From Microcaldota archaeon (GTDB lineage Archaea > Micrarchaeota > Micrarchaeia > Micrarchaeales > CABMGC01), in contig JAJZIZ010000026.1 in NCBI GenBank assembly GCA_021846005.1, positions 1 through 9,161 on the forward strand: DNA of 9,161 bases, given 5' to 3'. A model generated the notes under the pieces. That model ran no database searches, was not told the DNA's origin, and saw only the letters and a list, made by a program, of their open reading frames with translations. Within the stretch, counting starts at the first letter, position 1. The number at the start of each line of letters is the position of its first letter. Shown one piece after another: positions 1-7,090 of this stretch. Position numbers and translations under genes: made by a program.

Positions 1-1
1 T

Positions 2-1726
2 TATCAGGAAGAGGGAAACGATGCGGCAGAAGTTATTGACGATGGAAGAGGCATTCCCGTAGACATAATGCCCAAATACAACAAGAGCGCGCTTGAAATA
101 ATAATGACCACTCTTCACAAGGGTGCCAAATTTAGCGATGACGTATACAAAATTTCAGGCGGACTGCACGGAGTTGGACTTACAGTAGTTAATGCGTTAT
201 CGGTTTATACAGACGTGACAGTAAAAAAAGACGGACACGTTTACAAACAGTCATTCAGCAAGGGGCTCCCCGCCACCGGGCTGCAGAATCTTGGGGAGAC
301 AGAGGAAGGAAATGGCACTACAGTAGTATTCAAACCGGATCCGGAGATATTCCATCCTGTGACTTTCGATTCCACAGTGCTTAAGGAGAGGCTTATGGAT
401 ACCACTTTCCTCAACAAAGGCTTAAAGATAATTCTTGTTGATGAAAGGCTTGGCCAGGCTGACGAAACGGTATTTTATTCGGAAAAAGGCATTGTTGATT
501 TCATACATTTCTTAAATAAGGAAAAGCAGACGCTTACAATGCCCATTTATTCAAAGGCAAACGGACAGATAGCCACAGTGGAATATGCGCTGCAATACAA
601 CACATCATATGATGAAAGAGTGGAGTCTTTCGTAAACACCATAAAAACCACCGGAGGCGGAACGCACGTAAGCGGATTTCATTCTGGTGTCACAAGGGCG
701 CTGTTAAACTATATGACTAAAAACAAGCTTGCTGAAAAGCACAAGGAACTCAAACTTACAGGAGATGACGTTCGTGAAGGGCTTGCCGCAGTGGTATCCA
801 TATCCATGCAGAATCCAGAGTTTGAGGGCCAGACTAAGGAAAAGCTTGGAAATATGCTGATAAAGAATTTTGTTGAAACAGAAGTCTACGCTTCGCTGTC
901 CAGATATCTGGAGGAGCATCCGCAGGATGCGAAAGCAATAATAGACAAGGCAATAAACGCAGCTAATGCCAGGGAAAGCGCAAGAAAAGCCAGAGAAATG
1001 GCAAGGAAGAGAAGCATACTTGATGATTCAGTATTGCCAGGAAAGCTTGCCGACTGCATAGAAAGCGATCCGGACAAAACCGAGATATTTATAGTAGAAG
1101 GACAAAGTGCAGGCGGGTCAAGCAAGGAAGGCAGGGACAGAAACATACAGGCAATACTCCCACTAAGGGGAAAGATACTCAATGTAGAGAAAGCAGGATT
1201 CGAGAGGATATTTGACAACATGGAGATAAAATCAATGATCGCCTCTTTTGGAACAGGCATATCAGAGTCCTTCAACGCAGAGAAAGTGCGCTACAAGAAG
1301 ATAATTATAATGAGCGACGCGGATGTTGACGGGAGCCACATCCGAACGTTACTGCTTACGTTTTTCTACAGATACATGAAAAAATTAATAGAGCTCGGCT
1401 ACATCTACATTGCACAGCCTCCTCTCTTCAAAGTTTCAAAAGGAAAGGAGATAACCTATCACTACAGCGAGGAGGAGCTGGAACTGAAGCTCAATGAATT
1501 CGGAAGAAATGCCGAGGTGCAGAGGTATAAGGGGCTTGGTGAAATGAATCCAGAACAGCTCTGGGATACTACAATGAATCCAGAACATAGGGTGCTGAAA
1601 AGGGTTACCATAAAAGATGCCCAGATGGCTGACAGCCTTTTCTCCATACTTATGGGAATAGATCCTGCACAGAGAAGAAAATTCCTGCACGACCACGCAG
1701 AGCAGGTAACAATGCTTGATATATGA
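2..1726 (+). CDS. gyrB: DNA gyrase subunit B (5' partial)
   Basis: GyrB is the ATPase and Toprim subunit of gyrase (type IIA topoisomerase, A2B2), which uses ATP to change DNA supercoiling in the cytoplasm. The frame is open from base 2, and the codons before the first ATG (base 68) already encode the conserved DDGRGIPVDI adenine-pocket segment. The gene therefore starts outside the window, with roughly 60 codons missing, and ATG68 is not the start. In order, numbering from base 2: ATP-lid GGLHGVG (53-59), transducer lysine in QTKEKLG (Lys279), Toprim EGQSAGG (366-372), PLRGKILNVEKA, and the metal-binding SDADVDGSHI (aspartates 439, 441, 443). The tail ends in QRRKFLHDHAEQVTMLDI, a normal terminus for the short GyrB class of about 635 residues without the Gram-negative insertion. 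Oddities: EGDSAGG has become EGQSAGG, and two ATP/coumarin-pocket positions differ (see findings). It is 9 bases upstream of gyrA. ParE is the alternative, but the gyrA partner argues for GyrB. Confidence 0.96.
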   Translation, partial: YQEEGNDAAEVIDDGRGIPVDIMPKYNKSALEIIMTTLHKGAKFSDDVYKISGGLHGVGLTVVNALSVYTDVTVKKDGHVYKQSFSKGLPATGLQNLGETEEGNGTTVVFKPDPEIFHPVTFDSTVLKERLMDTTFLNKGLKIILVDERLGQADETVFYSEKGIVDFIHFLNKEKQTLTMPIYSKANGQIATVEYALQYNTSYDERVESFVNTIKTTGGGTHVSGFHSGVTRALLNYMTKNKLAEKHKELKLTGDDVREGLAAVVSISMQNPEFEGQTKEKLGNMLIKNFVETEVYASLSRYLEEHPQDAKAIIDKAINAANARESARKAREMARKRSILDDSVLPGKLADCIESDPDKTEIFIVEGQSAGGSSKEGRDRNIQAILPLRGKILNVEKAGFERIFDNMEIKSMIASFGTGISESFNAEKVRYKKIIIMSDADVDGSHIRTLLLTFFYRYMKKLIELGYIYIAQPPLFKVSKGKEITYHYSEEELELKLNEFGRNAEVQRYKGLGEMNPEQLWDTTMNPEHRVLKRVTIKDAQMADSLFSILMGIDPAQRRKFLHDHAEQVTMLDI

Positions 1727-1735
1727 TGTGTTAAA

Positions 1736-4180
1736 ATGTCCAAAACAGTTGATGTTGTTTTAGAGGATGAGCTCCAGTCAAGCTACATAGATTATGCTAT
1801 GAGCGTGATAATCGGAAGGGCCATTCCAGAGGCAAGGGACGGCTTCAAGCCTGCACAGAGAAGAATCCTCTATGCGATGTACAAGCTCAACAATGTACAT
1901 AGCCAGCCCACTAAGAAGAGCGCAAGGATTGTTGGAGAAGTAATAGGCAAATACCACCCTCACGGAGACATTGCAGTATATGACACATTGGTAAGAATGG
2001 CCCAGAATTTTTCGATGAACCATACCCTTATCGAAGGCCAGGGAAACTTCGGTTCGGTTGATGGCGACCCTGCAGCTGCACAGAGATACACAGAAGTAAG
2101 ACTAACAAAACTTGCTGAAGAGGTCCTCGACGGCTTGGAGCAGGAAACGGTAGATATGGTTCCGAATTTTGACAATACAGAAAAGGAACCTTGGATACTT
2201 CCGGGAAAGGTCCCGAATCTTCTTGTTAACGGAGCTCAGGGAATAGCGGTAGGTGTAGCGACAAGCATGCCGCCGCACAATCTTGCAGAGGTTTGCGATG
2301 CGATAATCCATAGGCTCAAGAATAAGGAGTCAACCCCTGAAGACATTATGAACATAATAAAAGGCCCTGATTTTCCAACAGGCGGCATCGCGGTAATGAC
2401 ACCGGTAAGCAGCAACGGGTACATACACGGAAGAGGGCAGCTGACAATAAAAGGAAAGGCCGAGGTGGATCTTGCCAAAGGAAAAATCACTATAACCCAC
2501 ATACCTTACAACGTAAACAAATCACAATTAATACAGAACATAGCCACACTTACCAGGGAAAAAAGACTTACAGGAATAAGGGACATAAGAGATGAGAGCG
2601 ACAGGAGGGGAATAAGCGTTGTTGTAGAGCTAAAACAGGGAGAAAACCCCGAGCAGGTTTTGAACCAGCTTTACAGGCATACGCAGATGGAAGTGACGTT
2701 CCCGATAATCAATCTGGCAGTAGTTGGCAAGAGCCTGAAGAGCCTGAACATACTGCAGCTTGTAAACGCATACATAGAGCACAGGGAGGAAGTCATACTT
2801 AAAAGAAGCAAGTTTGAGCTTGGTGTGGCACAGGACAAGCTGCATATAACAGAAGGCCTGCTTAAAGCAATACAAAGCATTGACCAGATAATAGAGACTA
2901 TAAGAAGCAGCGCCGAGGCGAGGGAGGCGAGAGCGAACATAATTTCAAAATTCGGGCTTACTGAAAAACAGGCCGAAGCGATACTGGAAATGCGGCTTAG
3001 CAGGCTCACAAGGTTGGAAGACCAATCCCTGCAGAAAGACAAGATAGACCTCGAGGCAAAAATAAAGTACCATAACGAAATAATAAACAACAAGCAGAAA
3101 ATAGACGACATAATTGAAGAAGACATGAAGGACCTCAAGAAGAAATACGGCAAGCCTCGCAAGACAGAAATAGTTTTTTCAGAAGGAGGCGCGGAAATAA
3201 CAGACGAAGATATGATAAGCAATGACAAAGTCACCGTCATACTTACAAGCTCAGGCTATGTCAAGAGGATGCCTGCTAGCAACTACAAGGAGCAGGGAAG
3301 AGGAGGCAAAGGAATCATATCGATAAACCTAAAGGAAGGAGACAGCGTAAGGCAGATGATCAACTGTAACAACAAGGATTACATAGTATGCATATCCAAC
3401 ACAGGAAGAGTATACTGGCTTAAGACCTACCTGATACCAGAAAGCAGCAGATATTCCGAGGGAAGGGCCATAGTCAACCTGCTTAGCCTTGAGAACGAAA
3501 AGATAGTAGGCCTTCTTAATATAAAGCAGTTCTCGGATTCAAAGATAGTTTTCCTCACTAAAAAAGGAATAGTCAAAAAGATGCGCGGAGAACTCTTCTC
3601 CCATCCAAGATCTTCAGGAATAAGGGCGCTCACGCTTGCTGAAGGCGATGAAATAGCAGACGCAGTGATATACGCTAACAACAAGTATCTGATAGTAGTA
3701 ACCAAGAACGGCAAGGCTATAAGATTTGACGAAGCCTCGCTTAGATTTACAGGGAGAATGTCTATGGGCGTGCGGGGAATAAGGATGGTTAATGACGAGC
3801 CCATAAATATACTTCCCGCAAATGACCAGGGAAGCATACTTGCAATAACAGTCAATGGTTTTGGCAAGATAACCCCGATAGAGGAGTATAGGCTGCAGTC
3901 CAGAGGAGGCAAGGGCGTAAGGAACATGAAGATAAACTCCAAAACAGGCAATGTCTCCAGGTGCATGTTTCTCAACGGTGAGAAACACCTGGCACTTATA
4001 AATACCAAAGGAAAAAGCATAACTATACCCATAGCCTCGATAAGAGTCACGGGCAGGAGTGCAAGCGGAGTAAGGCTCATGAGAATGTCAGAAGGTGCAA
4101 TGGTGTCTGATGCAATATTATTTGATGGAGACGGCACAGAAGCAGTAGAGGAGCTCCCGGACACAGGGCAACAGGACTGA
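1736..4180 (+). CDS. gyrA: DNA gyrase subunit A
   Basis: GyrA is the DNA cleavage, rejoining and wrapping subunit of gyrase. At 814 residues it is close to the length of Gram-positive GyrA. Visible in order: N-terminal arm and winged-helix domain with RDGFKPAQRRILYAM (about 34-48), the YHPHGD segment (73-78), catalytic tyrosine Tyr118 in AAAQRYTEVRL, the tower, a coiled coil rich in Lys/Glu/Ile ending near YGKPRKTEIV, and a C-terminal domain from about residue 495. That domain has a GyrA box QGRGGKG at 520-526, a second copy QSRGGKG at 721-727, and six blade-like repeats of the type VILTSSGYVKR, VCISNTGRVYWLK, VFLTKKGIVKK, IVVTKNGKAIRF, LAITVNGFGKI and LALINTKGKSI, matching a full six-bladed pinwheel. 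It ends in a short acidic tail. The start ATG lies 9 bases after the gyrB stop with no good Shine-Dalgarno match, so translational coupling to gyrB is likely. Oddities: Ile79 at the bacterial Ser83 position and Gln41 where bacterial GyrA usually has His. The GyrA box separates it from ParC. Confidence 0.97.
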   Translation: MSKTVDVVLEDELQSSYIDYAMSVIIGRAIPEARDGFKPAQRRILYAMYKLNNVHSQPTKKSARIVGEVIGKYHPHGDIAVYDTLVRMAQNFSMNHTLIEGQGNFGSVDGDPAAAQRYTEVRLTKLAEEVLDGLEQETVDMVPNFDNTEKEPWILPGKVPNLLVNGAQGIAVGVATSMPPHNLAEVCDAIIHRLKNKESTPEDIMNIIKGPDFPTGGIAVMTPVSSNGYIHGRGQLTIKGKAEVDLAKGKITITHIPYNVNKSQLIQNIATLTREKRLTGIRDIRDESDRRGISVVVELKQGENPEQVLNQLYRHTQMEVTFPIINLAVVGKSLKSLNILQLVNAYIEHREEVILKRSKFELGVAQDKLHITEGLLKAIQSIDQIIETIRSSAEAREARANIISKFGLTEKQAEAILEMRLSRLTRLEDQSLQKDKIDLEAKIKYHNEIINNKQKIDDIIEEDMKDLKKKYGKPRKTEIVFSEGGAEITDEDMISNDKVTVILTSSGYVKRMPASNYKEQGRGGKGIISINLKEGDSVRQMINCNNKDYIVCISNTGRVYWLKTYLIPESSRYSEGRAIVNLLSLENEKIVGLLNIKQFSDSKIVFLTKKGIVKKMRGELFSHPRSSGIRALTLAEGDEIADAVIYANNKYLIVVTKNGKAIRFDEASLRFTGRMSMGVRGIRMVNDEPINILPANDQGSILAITVNGFGKITPIEEYRLQSRGGKGVRNMKINSKTGNVSRCMFLNGEKHLALINTKGKSITIPIASIRVTGRSASGVRLMRMSEGAMVSDAILFDGDGTEAVEELPDTGQQD

Positions 4181-4225
4181 ATATGTTGTGTGGTTCAGTT
4201 ACCGAATAAACAATGGACGTTCCAG

Positions 4226-6985
4226 TTACTTTCCTTTCGCCCAGAACTTGCTGTTTTTTATGAAGGTCTTCTGGGCTTCTATGAGATCCTTTATGAATTT
4301 CTCGTTTTCAATTTTTACCATTTTCAGTATTCTTGCCGCAGTCACAGTGCCGACGCCATAAGTTAGAAGAGCCATTATTGCCCTGTCCCCATAGGCGCTT
4401 ATCATGCCTGTTTCTATTATCGCGTTGGAATACGCTTCCCGTTCTTCGCGTGTTAGTTTTTTCCCGGAAAGTTTTCTTTCCACCGCGGCGTCGTATCCTT
4501 CATTGTATATGGAGAGCATTGGGCTTCCGCATCTTTTGCAGGTTAGTTTTGTGTTCTGCGAAAGATCTATTTTGTGACTGAATTGCAGGGAGCAGAAGGT
4601 GCACAGCATTATTACCTCTTTTGTCTTGAATTTTTCTTCGAATTCGGCTATCTCCTCCTTCCCAGGGGTCACCGCGGAAAGAAATTCGCGATAACTGAGT
4701 GCCTGATAGAGTAGCTCTTTGGTGAGCGGCGACTCGCCGTATCTTGTCTCAAATGCCACCTTGCCCTGCCGTAACTTTTCAAGGAACATGTCCACGGTGC
4801 GTGAGTCCAGATAGTTTTTATTGAGATCCCTCAGGGTTTCCTGATAGACAACGGTGTCTTTATAGAATTCCACAAGCCTGTTTGCGACATTTTTCGTTAT
4901 TGCTGCCTTCTTGTCCATGATGCCAAAAAGTTTTGCCGTCTGTATGAATTTATATCGGAAAAGTTCGGAACGCTCTATAAAAGAGTTCCTCGCTTCGTGG
5001 TTTATGTTGATTATTGCGTTGAAAATTTTTTGCATGTCAGGAGTTTTCATCAGGTTCCTGCAGTCTATAAGTATTACATACGGAGTGGACTTAACATAGG
5101 CTTTGTCATGAATTGAAGTTGCAACCAAGCCTGCTATAATTCTTGAAAGATATTCGTTCGCCAGCTTCCCCAAAGGAAGGTGAACAAGGATATGGCCCTC
5201 TAACTCTTCTATAATCACTTTTTGTTCACTTGCATTAAAAAAACTTTTTTGCAATTCTGAAAATTTTAATACCGACTTGAAAGTGTCCTTATCCATCTTC
5301 CCGGAAACAGTTGAAGGATCGGAAAGAAGATTCATTGTTCTCTCGGCTATATCATATGAAACCGGAATGTCTTCCCCTTCCCAGTCAGGGATTGCGGATT
5401 CAAGATCTTGGGCTGGCTCTACGAAGATTGTGTTTTCCTCGACACTTATCACCTTCCACGGAGTTCCCTTCGTTATGAAGGTGCTGTTCAAGTCAAGATA
5501 ACTGTGGACAAATTTTTCATCGAGAGTAGAGATTATTCGATTTTTTACAGCTTCCTTCACGTAGAATCTGGGAGAGTCTGGAATGACGCTTATGGTTCCG
5601 TAGAAATATTTCCTTGTCCTCGCAGATACTGAGATCTCTCCGTCTCTTGCTTTTAGTAGACGTAATTCTTCGGCAAGTTTTATTGCTCCGTTGAATTTTT
5701 CCCCCTCAAGCTTTGAGAATGCTGATGATTTCTTGAGTATGCGTTCGGCGTCTTTGGCTTTTATTTTTCCGTGTTCTAGGACCATCGCCACTATCTGATT
5801 CATCATGACGTCGTATGGGCACTCTTCTGCCTCTTTGCTTTCGAGAATTCCAGACTCCGCTGCGATGGAAACCGCAGCCGATTCAAGCGCTTCCATGATC
5901 CCGGAAACGATTATGTGCCCCTTTGACGTCTCCCCTTCGCGGTGTCCTCCCCTGCCTATCCTTTGTACCAGGCGGTCTGGCTGTTTTGGGGAGCCATATT
6001 GTACTACATGATCCACGCGCCCTATGTCTATGCCGAGCTCCAATGAACTGGTCGCTATTATCGCGTCCAACTTGCCCTCTTTAAATGAGTTCTCTATTTC
6101 TATGCGTTCCTGTTTGTCCAGAGAGCTGTGATGTATTCCCACAGTGTCCATGCCTTCAAGCCTATTCAAGTATATGAGCTTGCTCCCGAGTGATTCTACC
6201 GCCTGCCTTGTATTTGCAAATACAATGGATGCCCCGGATTCCTTTATTATGTCTGCTATCCGTTCGATTCGCGAAAGTGCCTCGTCATCCAGTGAGAATG
6301 CCTGTGCAAATTCAGGATGCGGGCGCTTCGGTGCTGCTGGTTTCTCTATGCTTATGGCGAATTTCTTCTGCGAATTTGCCGCTACTATCTCATGGGGACG
6401 TTTCCCGAAGAGGAACGTTGAGACTGCCCGTTTGTTTCCTAATGTCGCGCTTATGCCTATTCTCTGGAAAGGTCCGGAAAGCTCCTCTATGCGTTCTAAA
6501 GCGACTGATAATTGCGCACCCCTTTTATTATAATAAAGCTCATGCAGTTCGTCAATGATTATTACCTTGGTGTTCTTCAATGAATGACGAAGTCTCGGCG
6601 ATAAGAACAGGTTTTGAAGGGTTTCGGGAGTGGTTATCATCAATTGGGGAGGGTTGGCTGCCTGTTTTGCCCTCTCTGAGACTGGCGTGTCGCCATGCCT
6701 TGAGGCTAGGCTTATTCCAAGTTCCTTGCACAGCCAGATTAGTCTTTTTTCAAGATCGCGGTTCAGTGCCCGCAGTGGCGTTACATATATGGCAACTATT
6801 CCAGAGTTTCCTTTCCCTTTTTCCAATGCCTCTAGAATGGGAAGCAGCGCGGCTTCGGTCTTTCCGCTTCCCGTAGGCGCTGTGATTATGCAGTTCTTTC
6901 CGGATTTTATTACAGGTATGGCAAGCTCCTGTATCTCAGTAAATTTAGTAAATCGTTCGAAAAACAGGCGATATACGTCAGGCAT
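4226..6985 (-). CDS. Lhr-like DEAD/DEAH-box helicase with C-terminal zinc motif
   Basis: This is a superfamily 2 ATP-dependent nucleic-acid helicase of 919 residues. Motifs in order: Q-motif-like FTEIQELAIP with Gln19, Walker A APTGSGKT (36-43), Ia TPLRALNRDL (69-78), Ib TTPETLQ (118-124), motif II DELH (145-148), motif III SAT (179-181), IV IVFANTR (254-260), V SSLELGIDIG (313-322) and VI QRIGRGGHR (341-349). The form of motifs V and VI is characteristic of the Lhr family, implicated in DNA repair or RNA metabolism in archaea. A winged-helix and Lhr-core region follows (about 400-780), then a four-cysteine motif C795-x2-C798-x17-C816-x2-C819 that looks like a zinc ribbon, and a helix-hairpin-helix-like TYGVGTVTAARIL (875-887) followed by a Lys-rich helix. 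The ATG is the first in frame: an in-frame TAA sits four codons upstream, and AAGGT lies six bases before it. Which Lhr subgroup it belongs to, and its in vivo substrate, cannot be settled here. It converges on gyrA, with no apparent functional link. Confidence 0.93.
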   Translation of the reverse strand: MPDVYRLFFERFTKFTEIQELAIPVIKSGKNCIITAPTGSGKTEAALLPILEALEKGKGNSGIVAIYVTPLRALNRDLEKRLIWLCKELGISLASRHGDTPVSERAKQAANPPQLMITTPETLQNLFLSPRLRHSLKNTKVIIIDELHELYYNKRGAQLSVALERIEELSGPFQRIGISATLGNKRAVSTFLFGKRPHEIVAANSQKKFAISIEKPAAPKRPHPEFAQAFSLDDEALSRIERIADIIKESGASIVFANTRQAVESLGSKLIYLNRLEGMDTVGIHHSSLDKQERIEIENSFKEGKLDAIIATSSLELGIDIGRVDHVVQYGSPKQPDRLVQRIGRGGHREGETSKGHIIVSGIMEALESAAVSIAAESGILESKEAEECPYDVMMNQIVAMVLEHGKIKAKDAERILKKSSAFSKLEGEKFNGAIKLAEELRLLKARDGEISVSARTRKYFYGTISVIPDSPRFYVKEAVKNRIISTLDEKFVHSYLDLNSTFITKGTPWKVISVEENTIFVEPAQDLESAIPDWEGEDIPVSYDIAERTMNLLSDPSTVSGKMDKDTFKSVLKFSELQKSFFNASEQKVIIEELEGHILVHLPLGKLANEYLSRIIAGLVATSIHDKAYVKSTPYVILIDCRNLMKTPDMQKIFNAIININHEARNSFIERSELFRYKFIQTAKLFGIMDKKAAITKNVANRLVEFYKDTVVYQETLRDLNKNYLDSRTVDMFLEKLRQGKVAFETRYGESPLTKELLYQALSYREFLSAVTPGKEEIAEFEEKFKTKEVIMLCTFCSLQFSHKIDLSQNTKLTCKRCGSPMLSIYNEGYDAAVERKLSGKKLTREEREAYSNAIIETGMISAYGDRAIMALLTYGVGTVTAARILKMVKIENEKFIKDLIEAQKTFIKNSKFWAKGK
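4254..4259 (+). terminator. Candidate T-run terminator for gyrBA
   Basis: The gap between the convergent gyrA and helicase stops is only 45 bases (4181-4225) and contains no hairpin that I can see. On the + strand a T-rich stretch (4221-4240) is followed by six consecutive T at 4254-4259. Archaeal RNA polymerase can terminate at U-runs without a stem-loop, so this is a candidate end of the gyrBA transcript. It would lie about 75 bases past the gyrA stop, inside the 3' end of the opposing helicase gene. Such runs also occur by chance, so the call is weak. Confidence 0.22.
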
Positions 6986-7090
6986 GAATATACCTTAGTA
7001 GCTTCAGATTAGTATTCTTTGCGCTATTCGAGTAAATGCGTGTTAGGTTCCCCTTCCGCGCCTCTGCCAATTTCAGGTAATGAATTGGGC
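6986..7090. other. Intergenic gap between membrane-protein and helicase genes
   Basis: This 105-base spacer separates two same-strand genes and probably carries the helicase promoter. Apart from the ribosome binding site, I see no convincing archaeal BRE/TATA pair. The A-rich AAAGAATACTAAT on the - strand is the nearest thing to one and is weak. A short direct repeat, TACTAA, appears twice 14 bases apart on the - strand, which is too short to interpret. No tRNA or hairpin RNA is evident. Confidence 0.4.
6992..6996 (-). promoter_or_regulatory. Ribosome binding site of the helicase gene
   Basis: On the - strand AAGGT is followed by the six bases ATATTC and then the helicase ATG. AGGT can pair with the archaeal 16S rRNA tail (Shine-Dalgarno consensus AGGTGAT). 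The same AGGT plus six-base spacing occurs before the neighbouring membrane-protein gene, which supports both start calls. Confidence 0.6.

Noticed and set aside
68..70. ATG at 68 as the gyrB start
   Set aside because: The codons before it encode the conserved GyrB DDGRGIPVDI segment, and about 60 N-terminal residues would otherwise be missing. It is an internal methionine.
1723..1734. Three-codon mini-ORF (ATG ATG TGT TAA) overlapping the gyrB stop and ending just before gyrA
   Set aside because: Too short to distinguish from chance; ordinary coupling between gyrB and gyrA explains the spacing.
2671..3240. Ser/Leu-rich - strand open frame (189 codons) that looks membrane-like
   Set aside because: It lies antisense to the GyrA coiled-coil region. 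Its hydrophobicity arises from complementing Lys/Glu/Ile codons.
3427..4164. Long - strand open frame (245 codons) opposite gyrA
   Set aside because: It is a shadow of gyrA: Ser/Leu/Pro/Ile-rich, with no recognisable motif and no ribosome site, while gyrA is unambiguous across the whole stretch.
6144..6998. Several + strand open frames opposite the helicase N-terminus
   Set aside because: All are antisense to the conserved helicase motifs; none has a domain or plausible start signal.
7000..7024. TACTAA direct repeat in the helicase upstream gap, as an operator
   Set aside because: Six bases repeated once in AT-rich spacer is expected by chance, and no symmetry or second site was seen.
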